Shown piece after piece: positions 45,581 through 53,543 of a stretch of 64,000 nt of DNA. Source of the stretch: CAVOHU01 sp963843385 (GTDB taxonomy: Bacteria > Acidobacteriota > Vicinamibacteria > Vicinamibacterales > JAKQTR01); the NCBI GenBank assembly GCA_963843385.1, contig CAWJJY010000007.1:1-64000 (forward strand). The letters run 5' to 3'. Below the pieces are notes generated by a model. That model did no database searches and was not told the DNA's origin. It was given only the letters and a program-made list of their open reading frames with translations. Each line of letters opens with the position of its first letter. The first letter of the stretch is position 1. The translations under genes and the position numbers were made by a program.

Positions 45581-46471
45581 ATGGGGACGGGAAATCCACT
45601 CACAACGTTGTCACAACAACTGGAGGCCGTCGTTTCCGGCGCGGACGGCCGCACCGTTCAGGTGCGAGCCGGACACGCCAGACCGGCGACGGGCACGGTC
45701 ATCTCAGGCGACAGGGTCATCGTCGCGGCACACACCGTCGATGCCGACGCGCTCACCGTGGTTCGGGCGGACGGAACCAGCCACGCCGCGGAGCTCGTTG
45801 GCGCCGATCCTGCGACTGACCTCGCCATCCTGCGCGCGGCCGGACTCTCGACGGGCCCCTTCGAGCCCGGACCGCCCGCGCGGGTCGGCGAACTGGCAAT
45901 TGGCCTGGGCCGCACCTGGAGCGGATCGCTGGTCGCCAGCGCGGGCATCGTCAGCGCGATCGGCGGGCCGCTTCGAACGGGCCGGAACACGTCCATCGAG
46001 CAGGTGCTGCGGGCCGATGTGCGCGTCCATCCGCTCGGCGCGGGAGGCCCGCTCGTCGATGTCGACGGCGGTGTGATCGGCATTGCCAGCGGCGGAGCGA
46101 TTCGGGGGGCACCCGTCTTCGTGCCTGCGGCCATCGCATGGCGCGTGGCAGAGTCCATCAGCGTGCATGGCAGGATCAGGCGCGGGTACCTGGGCATCAG
46201 CGCGCAGCCCGTCCGTATTCCACCGGCGCAGCGAGCCGGCGGCGGCCGGGAGGCCGGACTCCTCGTCGTCGCCATCGCCGCCGGCAGTCCGGTCGAGCAG
46301 GCGGGCCTGATGGTCGGCGACATCGTCCTGGCATTCGGCGGCCGGCCGGTGGAAGATCACGATGAACTGCTGGCGCTGCTGGGCGCGGAACCAATCGGGG
46401 CTTCGGTCGCGATCGACGTCATCAGGGGCGCGGAGGCGCGTTCCTTCGGGGTGACGATCGGCGAAGTGTGA
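45581..46471 (+). CDS. HtrA/DegP-like PDZ protein lacking the catalytic serine
   Basis: This 296-residue protein has a trypsin-like domain with the histidine in VIVAAHTVDADAL and the aspartate in GADPATDLAILR. The serine position of the GNSGGPL motif is alanine (PLGAGGPLVDVDGGVIGIAS). A PDZ domain follows (residues 205-290, GYLGISAQPVRIP, SPVEQAGLMVGDIVLAFGGR). There is no signal peptide, so it is probably cytosolic. Loss of the nucleophile makes proteolysis unlikely; a binding or sensing role is more plausible. Its TGA overlaps the following LuxR ATG by one base. Confidence 0.88.
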   Translation: MGTGNPLTTLSQQLEAVVSGADGRTVQVRAGHARPATGTVISGDRVIVAAHTVDADALTVVRADGTSHAAELVGADPATDLAILRAAGLSTGPFEPGPPARVGELAIGLGRTWSGSLVASAGIVSAIGGPLRTGRNTSIEQVLRADVRVHPLGAGGPLVDVDGGVIGIASGGAIRGAPVFVPAAIAWRVAESISVHGRIRRGYLGISAQPVRIPPAQRAGGGREAGLLVVAIAAGSPVEQAGLMVGDIVLAFGGRPVEDHDELLALLGAEPIGASVAIDVIRGAEARSFGVTIGEV

Positions 46472-47097
46472 TGATTGACGTGTTTCTCATCGCGGCGACT
46501 CCGGCGGCGCGGCAGAGATTGCGCCGCCTCGCCGAATCGCGCGAGGTTCGCATCACGGGCGAAGGGCATTCGCTGGCCGCGGTCGACGCGGAGGTCGAGC
46601 GCCCTGATGTCATCGTCATCGACGATGAAGCGTTGCTCGCGGACGGATCGGATGTCGACGAGGAACAGGATCTTGGAATCGTCGTGGTTGGCGGCGATGG
46701 CACGGATGTCGCGGCGCGGCTCCGGAGCCTCGACCTCCCGGGATGGGCCGTCGTGCCGGATACCGCCGGAGCCGGGCAACTGCAGGCCGCCATCGCGGCA
46801 GCGGCCGCAGGGCTGACCGCCCTGCCGGCGCGAATTCCCGGTGACGATGACTTCACGGAGGACTCGGGCGGGCGTTCCGACGAGGGCGTGGGCCCGGTGG
46901 AACCGCTGACACCTCGCGAGCGCGAAGTGCTCGAGTGGCTGGCCCGAGGGCTCTCCAATCGGGCGATCGGCAAGACCCTCGGGATTAGTGAGCACACCGC
47001 CAAGTTCCACGTCGCGTCGGTGCTCGCCAAGCTCGGCGCCGGCAATCGGGCCGACGCCGTCCGCCGTGGAATCCGGCGAGGACTGCTTCCTCTTTGA
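46471..47097 (+). CDS. LuxR-family response regulator with degenerate receiver
   Basis: This 208-residue protein has a receiver-like N-terminal domain (DVFLIAATPAARQRLRRLAE, VIVIDDEAL, LGIVVVGGDGTDV) and a C-terminal LuxR HTH (LTPREREVLEWLARGLSNRA, IGKTLGISEHTAKFHVASVL, AKLGAGNRADAVRRG). The acidic pocket DE/DD at the start of the receiver is missing, so phosphorylation is doubtful. Stop-start overlap (TGATG) with the HtrA-like gene indicates coupling; the PDZ protein may replace a kinase as its controller. Confidence 0.88.
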   Translation: MIDVFLIAATPAARQRLRRLAESREVRITGEGHSLAAVDAEVERPDVIVIDDEALLADGSDVDEEQDLGIVVVGGDGTDVAARLRSLDLPGWAVVPDTAGAGQLQAAIAAAAAGLTALPARIPGDDDFTEDSGGRSDEGVGPVEPLTPREREVLEWLARGLSNRAIGKTLGISEHTAKFHVASVLAKLGAGNRADAVRRGIRRGLLPL

Positions 47098-47172
47098 CGA
47101 TCTGCCGAACGACGTGGGTCTCGCTGGCGCGTCACGGTCCCGCCGGGGTTGACTCGCGACGGGATGCCGCGT

Positions 47173-47345
47173 TCAGAACACCACCGCGTACCCGAGCTTC
47201 ATGAAGAAGGTCCGGTCGGCCCGGGTGAGATCGATGCCGGCCGAGCCGGCCGCGTTGTCCGAATAGCCGACGAGCAGTACCGTCTGCGGGTTCACCTTGT
47301 AGCTGAACAGGAACTGCGAGAAGAACCGGCGGGTCGACCGCCACG
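47173..47345 (-). pseudogene. DUF5916-like C-terminal fragment, copy 2
   Basis: The minus-strand frame reads RRFFSQFLFSYKVNPQTVLL, VGYSDNAAGSAGIDLTRADR and TFFMKLGYAVVF-stop. This is the end of a DUF5916 / carbohydrate-binding family 9-type beta-barrel protein. It is fused out of frame to the 5' fragment at 47345-47461. Confidence 0.75.
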
Positions 47346-47461
47346 GCGCGATCGAACCGCGCGCGCGCGTCGGAATCGCCGGCCCGGATGGCCTTCAGCC
47401 AGCGCTTCGCTTCTTGCTTCAGGGTGTCGAGCGTGAGATTGGACGTGAGGCGTCGCGGCAT
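47346..47461 (-). pseudogene. 5' fragment of an ankyrin-type protein gene
   Basis: ATG 47461 follows GAGGAAGG and starts MPRRLTSNLTLDTLKQEAKR WLKAIRAGDSDARARFDRA, the N-terminal helix pair that leads into ankyrin repeats in related soil-bacterial proteins. Repeats themselves are absent; the frame runs into the DUF5916 tail. It shows that two unrelated truncated genes have been joined. Confidence 0.5.
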
Positions 47462-47645
47462 GACCTTCCTCCTCGAATGCCTGAGGTCTGCTGATCGCCA
47501 GGCGGGAAGAAGGTTCGCACGTACGCGTCGAACCAGCTGGGTGGGAGCTCCCTTGCCGCGGACAGGAGGCGCCCCAGCGCGCACTGACGCCACGATGCAC
47601 CCGCGCGCGGACGCCTGTCAAGGCGGCCAGCTGCCTGCTGCCTGC

Positions 47646-47760
47646 TGTCAGGTCCAGGATCAACGCAACATAAGGCCCCTTCCCAGACCCTGGGCATCGC
47701 GGAATGCCGGTCTCTGGAGTCGGACCAGCGGGCACGGGGACACAGCACTGTGACACAGCC
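47646..47760 (+). repeat. Structured repeat, copy C
   Basis: It lacks the first 20 bp but retains CAGGTC (helix 1, 5' arm), the loop ATCAACGCAACATAAGGCCC, the 3' arm GACCCTG, GGTC...GACC of helix 2 and CACTGTGACACAGCC at the end. It lies between the ankyrin/DUF5916 debris and the 3' end of the PilZ gene. Confidence 0.75.
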
Positions 47761-48107
47761 TACGTCTCGGGTCGGGATTCCGCCAGCTGGCGTTCGATGA
47801 CGCGACCGAGCTTCTCGCGAACATCATCGGGCACATCGATGAACTTCACGGCGAAGCCGTAGTCCGGTCGCGTGTTCACGCTCTCGGCCGAGAGCTGCAC
47901 CGGGCCTTCGTTCGGCAGCTCGATCTCGAGCTTCATCTTGCGGCCCACCGGCACGTCGTGAAACGACTGAATCAGACATCCGCCGGCACTCAGATCGTGG
48001 ATATGGACATGGACGCTCAACGCCCCGAGGCGGCGCCCCTCGAACGGGCCCGGCACACGTCGGGTGCTGCGGTGCGGCTCTTCGCTCTTTCCTGACGGCG
48101 TGGACAT
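47760..48107 (-). CDS. PilZ-domain protein
   Basis: This 115-residue protein has RRVPGPFEGRRLGALSVHVH, IHDLSAGGCLIQSF and a beta-barrel continuing with KLEIELPNEGPVQLSAESVN and YGFAVKFIDVPDDVREKL. The PilZ c-di-GMP motifs appear as RR...R (partial RxxxR) and D.S.GG (D/NxSxxG), so c-di-GMP binding is likely. ATG 48107 is internal to a longer frame and gives the standard domain length. Confidence 0.85.
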   Translation of the reverse strand: MSTPSGKSEEPHRSTRRVPGPFEGRRLGALSVHVHIHDLSAGGCLIQSFHDVPVGRKMKLEIELPNEGPVQLSAESVNTRPDYGFAVKFIDVPDDVREKLGRVIERQLAESRPET

Positions 48108-48139
48108 GGTAGGCCTCGGAGCTGAGCTCACTTGATCGC

Positions 48140-48350
48140 GACTCCTCGCGGCATCCGGTGAACTCCGCCATGCGGCTCGACGTCGCGTCGAGCACCGGGT
48201 CAATGCGCGCCCGATCGACGTCGCGCGGCGCGAACACCACCACCAGCGCTGTCGTCGTCTGCGTGGTCACCATCGTACTCGAGGAATCCGACGTCGGATT
48301 GCCGAACGGCCCCACTCGATCAGCCAGCGCGATCCGTCCGCCGACGCTCA
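48140..48350 (-). pseudogene. Probable B3/B4-domain protein tail
   Basis: The frame reads GGRIALADRVGPFGNPTSDS, TMVTTQTTTALVVVFAPRDV and LDATSSRMAEFTG. This resembles the C terminus of B3/B4 (tRNA-synthetase editing-like) domain proteins. The N-terminal part is missing and the upstream junction lies at repeat copy D. Confidence 0.5.
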
Positions 48351-48390
48351 CATCATCCTTGCGAATGCCTGGATACGACTCACCGGAACG

Positions 48391-48520
48391 CGACGATAGC
48401 CGAAATTGGGGCACCGGGCGACTCCCAGGTCCTGGCTCAGCACGACATAACGCCCGTTCTCCGACCCTGGGTTTCGCGGTTTGCGGGTCGCTGCAACCGG
48501 ACCTGCGGGGACTGTGACAC
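48391..48520 (+). repeat. Structured repeat, copy D
   Basis: It has CGACGATAGCCGAAATTGGG, helix-1 arms CCCAGGTC and GACC-C-TGGG, the loop CACGACATAACGCCCG, helix 2 made from GGTTTGC and GCAACC, and the end GGGACTGTGACACCG. Helix 2 is unrelated in sequence to that of copies A, E and F but has the same position. Confidence 0.78.
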
Positions 48521-48760
48521 CGTGCGACATCGCGAGGGCACGTCACGCACCGGGACGGACGCCGGGCCGGCACTCAGATCGGCCGGTACCTCTTACACGC
48601 CAGGACACCACCTCGCGTGGCCTCCTGCGAGCGTTTCCTGCCTGCGCCCCGAAACAGGGCCGAGCGGCTGGCGCCTTTCACTGGCACAGAACGTGAATCG
48701 AGTGAACCGGGACCGGCGCGTCCGCGCCGGTGAATGGAGTACCCAGAAAGGGGGCAAGCC

Positions 48761-49156
48761 ATGAAGCACCGCATTATCACGCTTGGCGTCGGTTTCGCCG
48801 TCGTCCTGGCGTTTGTCGCGACAGGGCCGGTGGCGGGCCAGGAGCCGCAGCAGCCGAAGTCCGAGGAGGTGACGCTGACCGGGTGCGTCGTGCAGGGAAC
48901 CGGGCCCACCGTGTTCATTCTCGAGAACGCCAGGGTTGACAGGCACGACGACACCGAAAAGGGACGGAAGTACATCCTGGTCAGCAACATCGTGACGCTG
49001 TCGTTTCGGGAGCACCTGAACCACGAAGTCACGGTGACCGGCCTTGCAGAACGGACCATGACTCCGAACCCGCTCGTCGATGAAAAGGTCAAGGAAGGAG
49101 ACCTGCCGAAATTCAAGGCGACGAAGCTCATGCAAGTCGCCACGACCTGCAGCTAG
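48761..49156 (+). CDS. Small secreted protein, OB-fold-like
   Basis: This 131-residue protein has a signal peptide (RIITLGVGFAVVLAFVATGP) followed by VTLTGCVVQGTGPTVFILEN and VTLSFREHLNHEVTVTGLAE, a pattern of two strands and a loop seen in small exported OB-like proteins. ATG 48761 follows AAAGGGGG. Function unknown. Confidence 0.8.
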   Translation: MKHRIITLGVGFAVVLAFVATGPVAGQEPQQPKSEEVTLTGCVVQGTGPTVFILENARVDRHDDTEKGRKYILVSNIVTLSFREHLNHEVTVTGLAERTMTPNPLVDEKVKEGDLPKFKATKLMQVATTCS

Positions 49157-49247
49157 GCCCTTCGCGACGATCCAGTCCAGGAAGGGAGAAAGCACGGAGA
49201 GGAACGGGGCGAGTCGTGCGCGGCTCGCCCCGCCTCGACGCCAGGGA

Positions 49248-50087
49248 TCAGTGGTGTCGGCCCGATGCCGCCACCGCCTGGCTGTCCACGCGCTCGTGCA
49301 GGAGTTGCCGCACGCCTTTCAGAAGGTCCTCGTCCCGCAGGTCGACGAATCGGATGACGCCGTCCGCGTCCAGCACGTAGGTCGTCGGCCAACCGAGCAC
49401 GTTCCATTCGGACGCGATCGCGCCCCGGCCGCTTCCGGCCTCGGGGGGATCCCACCATGATCGGTAGTTGAGCCCGTGCTTCGCCTTGAGGTGCCTGACG
49501 GACTCCGCGACGCCGGTGTCCACGCCCACGATGGCGAAGGGCCAGTTGGAATACAAGTCCTGCATCAGCCGGTAATAGGGATACTGGCTCCGGCAGATCC
49601 CGCACCAGTCGGCGGAAAACGTGAGCACGACGACCTTGCCTCGAAACTCACTCAGCTTGAACGCCCGGCCGTCCAGATCCGTCCCGCTCGTCTCGGGGGC
49701 CTTCTTGCCGACGGCGAGCGCGCGCAGCATGAAGCTGGATCGTTCGACCGGGCCCTGATAGCTGGCATTCGATCGTCCGATGTCCAGCAGGCGCGAGAGC
49801 ACCGTCGCCTCCTGGGACGGGGTCAGCCGGCCGGCTTGCAGCCGCCTGGCAAAACTCCACAACGTCTGGCGCGCGTCGTCGACGGAGGGTGCCGGCCGCT
49901 GGCGCACGAGCGCGGCCTCGAGCGAATCTACCAGTCCGGCCAGCTCGCGATCGGTGAACCCGGTGACTTCGAGCTCCCGCGCAGCCGGTACTTCGAATAC
50001 GGGATGCTGGCGGGCCCCGGCCGCGCCCGGCCAGAGCACGACGGCCATGGCAGCGACGATGAATGTGAATGCGTTGCGAACCTTCAT
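49248..50087 (-). CDS. TlpA-like thioredoxin-fold protein, exported
   Basis: This 279-residue protein has a signal peptide, a helical N-terminal region (residues 40-130) and a C-terminal thioredoxin domain with VGKKAPETSGTDLDGRAFKL, the active site FSADWCGICRSQYPYY (CxxC), FAIVGVDTGVAESVRHL and the cis-proline region GWPTTYVLDADGVI. It probably reduces periplasmic disulfides. ATG 50087 is preferred over the in-frame GTG at 50096. Confidence 0.88.
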   Translation of the reverse strand: MKVRNAFTFIVAAMAVVLWPGAAGARQHPVFEVPAARELEVTGFTDRELAGLVDSLEAALVRQRPAPSVDDARQTLWSFARRLQAGRLTPSQEATVLSRLLDIGRSNASYQGPVERSSFMLRALAVGKKAPETSGTDLDGRAFKLSEFRGKVVVLTFSADWCGICRSQYPYYRLMQDLYSNWPFAIVGVDTGVAESVRHLKAKHGLNYRSWWDPPEAGSGRGAIASEWNVLGWPTTYVLDADGVIRFVDLRDEDLLKGVRQLLHERVDSQAVAASGRHH

Positions 50088-50198
50088 GGACTTCACGGGT
50101 CGGCCTTCGACCGATTCCTCCCGATCGTGTATCGGCAGAACGGAGATGAACTGTAATCTCTCACGTCAGATCCTGCGCTGCCAGCTGCCAGGCTAGCC

Positions 50199-50340
50199 TC
50201 AGTGACCCGGTACGTTACTCAACATCCACTGTTTGACCCAATACTCAGTGACCGAGCCGGTCATCACGAACGGATCCCCGGAGGCCAGTCTTAGGGTGTT
50301 TTCGTCGTCGGCCGCAGAGAATTCTATGAGCCCGCCCGAA
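50199..50340 (-). pseudogene. YCII-related protein tail
   Basis: The frame ends GGLIEFSAADDENTLRLASG, DPFVMTGSVTEYWVKQWML before the stop at 50199. This matches the C-terminal half of YCII-domain proteins (ADDE.A...A..DPF...GV...). The first half is absent. Confidence 0.6.
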
Positions 50341-50429
50341 TGATCCGAGCACGGAGCGGAACCGTGGGACCCGCTGGCGCGTTCTGGCAGTAAGCGGTCA
50401 TCGATCAACGGTGAAGCGAGAGGTGTCGA

Positions 50430-51941
50430 ATGGTGCGATACCGGATCCCTGTGCTTGTCACTGGAATGTGTCTGGCGGCGCTGGCCGGGGCGTGGGCTCA
50501 ACGGCCTGATCGGGCCGTCAACCTCCGCGAGCAGGTCGAGCCGCTCGTGCGCAAGGCGTTCGAGAGTGGCGCGTCGCCCGGCCTCGCCATTGCCGTCGTC
50601 AGGGGCGGCGAGGTGGCATGGGTCGGGTCGTTCGGCGACGCCGATCGAGAGGCTGGGCGAAGTGTCACGCCGGACACGCGCTTCTACATCGCGTCGACGA
50701 CGAAGGCCCTGACAGCGCTTGCCGCCGCCAGGCTTGCCGCCCGCGGCGCGCTGGACCTCGACGCCCGTTTGACCCGGACACTGCCGCAAATCGTCTTACC
50801 CCCCGGGATCGACCCGTCCACCGTGCTCGTGCGCGATCTCGCGACCCACACCCACGGAATCGACAGCCGGGGCCCCGTTTCGATCCGCGTGGCGTACACG
50901 GGCGAGTACACGAATGCCCTTCTGCTCCAGTTGGTCGGCTCGCATGCGGTCGCCAAGACGGGTCGCGCCTTTCAGTACTCCAACCTGGGGTACGACCTCC
51001 TCGGGATCGTCCTCGCGCCCGGCGGGCGCGATGGGTGGAAGGCGGTCGTCGAACGCGAAGTGACCGTCCCGATCGGTATGGCCAGCACCACGGCGTGGCG
51101 GTCTCGGGTGCCGGCCGACAAGCTCGCGCAGCCCTACGAGTTGGGCCCGGACGGATTCGAGCGAATCCGGCTTGCGAAGGAGGATGCCAACATGGGCCCG
51201 GCCGGCGGGCATTTCTCGACGGCCGCCGATCTCGCCCGCCTGCTAATGGTGGAAATGAACGCCGGCAGGATCGACGGCCGAACGGTCATCCCGGCAGACG
51301 TCATCGCGAGCACACAGAAGACCCAGGTGCCCCAGGATCGGCAGTTCGCGTTCCTGCACCGGACCGGCTGGGCGCTCGGCTGGGACGTGGGCACGTATGA
51401 CAAGGAAACGGTGCTTCATCGCTTCGGCGGGTTCGCAGGCTACTACAGCCACGTATCGTTCATGCCCGAACGGAGGATCGGCGTCGTGGTGCTCGCCAAC
51501 GGCGGTGGCGCCGCCTCGAGCCTCGCCGAGGTGGTGGCAATGGGCGTGTACGATCGGTTGCTCGAGCGGGCGGACGCCGCGGGGCGGTTCGACGCGCGAG
51601 CAGCCCAACTGCGAGATCGAATGGCCCAGGGCCCCGCGGCCGCGGCGAAAGAACGCGCGACGCGGGCCGCGCGGCAGCAGCCGCTGCCCCATCCAATCGC
51701 GGACTACGCGGGCGTCTTCGAGAATGAGCAGTACGGCCGCCTCGAACTTCGGGTCGCAGGCGGGCGTCTCGAGGCGGTCATGGGCGTCGCCCGGAGCCAG
51801 GTTGAGGTCTACGAAGCCGCGACCAACCGCTTGCGCGTCGAGCTGTTCGGCGGCGGGTCCGTGGTCCAGATGGAGTTCCCAGCCGGGGGCGGGCCCGCGA
51901 TGGTCGCCGTCATGTTGGACGCCCGGTTCGAGAGAAAGTAG
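50430..51941 (+). CDS. Class C beta-lactamase-like serine hydrolase
   Basis: This 503-residue protein has a signal peptide (VLVTGMCLAALAGAWA) and the penicillin-recognition fold with STTK (SxxK, about residue 90), YSN (YxN, about 187) and a GHFSTAADLARL segment. The H/KxG motif is HRFGG. A C-terminal beta-rich domain (IADYAGVFENEQYGRLELRV) follows, as in family D-aminopeptidases and esterases. Peptidase or esterase activity is more likely than antibiotic resistance. Confidence 0.88.
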   Translation: MVRYRIPVLVTGMCLAALAGAWAQRPDRAVNLREQVEPLVRKAFESGASPGLAIAVVRGGEVAWVGSFGDADREAGRSVTPDTRFYIASTTKALTALAAARLAARGALDLDARLTRTLPQIVLPPGIDPSTVLVRDLATHTHGIDSRGPVSIRVAYTGEYTNALLLQLVGSHAVAKTGRAFQYSNLGYDLLGIVLAPGGRDGWKAVVEREVTVPIGMASTTAWRSRVPADKLAQPYELGPDGFERIRLAKEDANMGPAGGHFSTAADLARLLMVEMNAGRIDGRTVIPADVIASTQKTQVPQDRQFAFLHRTGWALGWDVGTYDKETVLHRFGGFAGYYSHVSFMPERRIGVVVLANGGGAASSLAEVVAMGVYDRLLERADAAGRFDARAAQLRDRMAQGPAAAAKERATRAARQQPLPHPIADYAGVFENEQYGRLELRVAGGRLEAVMGVARSQVEVYEAATNRLRVELFGGGSVVQMEFPAGGGPAMVAVMLDARFERK

Positions 51942-52439
51942 CCCGTGACGGCCGGTCGTTTTCAAATCGTTCGACGGACTGCAACTCCAAGCACACATCA
52001 CACTGACGCCGTGGCTGCCGCATTATCGTACCAGGCGCAACTTTCGTGTTTCAGAACAGCTCGTATCCAGCTTTCGTTGCGGATCGGCATGGAATTGGCG
52101 CCCCAACTCCAGGGCACACCGCCTGTACCTGGTACTCTTCCGGTGAGTAGTTATATGTTCTTATGTAGAACTGAACGTGCCCGTTGTTCCTGAAGACCAC
52201 GTTTCTCGCATTGGCGTAGATCATCTCGATCTTGTAGCCGGCAAGTCCCGAAAGTGTGGGGTCCAGCTCCCCTGTAAAGGCGAGAATGGGCCCGTCGTAG
52301 TACACGCGCGTATTCTCGAACGCGTCGGCCCGGCCTGAAGGCCATAACGCGCAGGCTCATGGCGGCGTCGCAATCGACGTCACGTGTCGCTGAACGCGGG
52401 TGGTCCTGGCTCACTGCTTCGGAAACCGATCGACGAATC
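51942..52439. other. Gene-poor region with a hydrolase remnant
   Basis: Most of this stretch has no supported gene. On the minus strand 52051-52305 reads GPILAFTGELDPTLSGLAGY and ARNVVFRNNGHVQF, which resembles the C-terminal acid/histidine part of TAP-like alpha/beta hydrolases. No nucleophile domain is present. Confidence 0.45.
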
Positions 52440-52475
52440 GACGATAGGCGATAGTAGCGCACCGGGCGGCCGCCT
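52440..52475 (+). repeat. Structured repeat, partial copy G
   Basis: GACGATAGGCGATAGTAGCG with CACCGGGCGGCCGCC matches the first 30 bp of the family and then ends. It abuts the hydrolase remnant and the YCII gene region. Confidence 0.6.
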
Positions 52476-52507
52476 GGTGCAGATTCAGCGCGAGGTGAGG
52501 TGATGGC

Positions 52508-52864
52508 TCATTGTGAGGGGGGCATCTCAATAAACGGGCGTACCTCGACCGGCGTCCGGCAGGCGACGACAGCCTTGCGGCCCCATGCGAGCGCTTCGTC
52601 CAGGTCAGCGACGTCCAGGATCCAGAAGCCTCCCACGTGCTCCTTCGCTTCCAGATACGGTCCGTCCGTGATGAGCACCTGGCCGTTGGGCTGCGCCCGC
52701 AGCGACTTCGCCGTGGTTTCCGGCTGGAGGCCGCCGGCGAAGAACCTGACGCCGACCGCCATCATTTCCTTGTTGAGTGCGCCGATATCGCGCTTGGTCT
52801 CTTCCGTTACGGAGGACGGGTCGAAGTTGTCGGGGTGGTGAATGGCAACGAGAGACTGCGGCAT
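52508..52864 (-). CDS. YCII/DGPF-domain protein 1
   Basis: This 118-residue protein reads MPQSLVAIHHPDNFDPSSVT, VRFFAGGLQPETTAKSLRAQ, VLITDGPYLEAKEHVGGFWI and DEALAWGRKAVVACRTPVEV. The DGPY/F motif defines the family that is linked with ECF42 sigma factors. It shares an upstream motif with the next gene and probably forms its own transcription unit. Confidence 0.93.
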   Translation of the reverse strand: MPQSLVAIHHPDNFDPSSVTEETKRDIGALNKEMMAVGVRFFAGGLQPETTAKSLRAQPNGQVLITDGPYLEAKEHVGGFWILDVADLDEALAWGRKAVVACRTPVEVRPFIEMPPSQ

Positions 52865-52917
52865 GATCCCTCCTGGAACGGTCTCCCTGGCGGACCAGTC
52901 CGACCTGCCTTCACTTC

Positions 52918-52948
52918 GTTCACCAACTGCAGCCCTGGAAGTCTACAA
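52918..52948 (-). promoter_or_regulatory. Predicted ECF42-type promoter of YCII gene 1
   Basis: On the minus strand TTGTAGA is followed after 18 bp by GTGAAC, and GAAGTGAAGGCAGGTC comes next. The same order and spacing occur before the second YCII gene (TTGTAGA, 18 bp, GTCGAC, ATAATGAAGGCAGATC). Confidence 0.65.
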
Positions 52949-53037
52949 ATCGTCGCGGACACTTGGCTCCTCCGCCCGGCGTCGTCGCCGAGACCGTTGC
53001 CGAGGTCGGGGGAGGAGCCCGTTTCGCCGGTGGGTGC

Positions 53038-53424
53038 TTACCGCTTTACCCGGGAGGGGTGAGGTGTGCCGCCCGGCAGGCTGCTGTATGGGATCTCGCG
53101 TACCTCGCCCGGCGTCCGTCCGGCGATGGAACCCTTGCGGGCCCACGCCAGCGCCTCGTCCATGCCAGCGGCTTCCAGTATCACAAAACCGCCGACGTGC
53201 TCCTTGGCCTCCAGATACGGGCCGTCGGTGATGAGCACTTCGCCATTGGGTTGCACCCGCAGCGACTTCGCGCTGCCGGCTGGGGCGAGGCCGCCAACCA
53301 AGAGCCTGACACCGGCAGCGATCATCTCCTCGTTGAGCGCGTTGATATCGCGGACCGTCGCTTCGGTCATTTTGGACGGGTCGAAGTTGTCGGGAAGGTA
53401 ATTCGTAACCAGATACTGTGGCAT
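53038..53424 (-). CDS. YCII/DGPF-domain protein 2
   Basis: This 128-residue paralogue reads MPQYLVTNYLPDNFDPSKMT, ALNEEMIAAGVRLLVGGLAP, VLITDGPYLEAKEHVGGFVI and DEALAWARKGSIAGRTPGEV, and its last 15 residues are extra. It is closer to the first copy than to typical single YCII proteins, so a local duplication is likely. Confidence 0.93.
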   Translation of the reverse strand: MPQYLVTNYLPDNFDPSKMTEATVRDINALNEEMIAAGVRLLVGGLAPAGSAKSLRVQPNGEVLITDGPYLEAKEHVGGFVILEAAGMDEALAWARKGSIAGRTPGEVREIPYSSLPGGTPHPSRVKR

Positions 53425-53483
53425 GACGTCTCCTTCTATCCTGTTGTGGTCTTCGGGCGGCCGATCTGATCTGCCTTCATTAT

Positions 53484-53514
53484 GTCGACGAATGGCACGA
53501 CCCGAATTCTACAA
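53484..53514 (-). promoter_or_regulatory. Predicted ECF42-type promoter of YCII gene 2
   Basis: TTGTAGA (minus, 53514-53508) and GTCGAC (minus, 53489-53484) are 18 bp apart. Both elements match those upstream of YCII gene 1, the second with a two-base difference. The start codon lies 60 bp downstream. Confidence 0.65.
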
Positions 53515-53543
53515 AGGGTCCAAGTCTTTCCTTCGCCCGCGCC

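Noticed and set aside
50430..51941. Beta-lactamase resistance gene
   Set aside because: The fold motifs fit class C-like enzymes, but the C-terminal extra domain and overall sequence fit the broad esterase/D-aminopeptidase group; resistance cannot be claimed.
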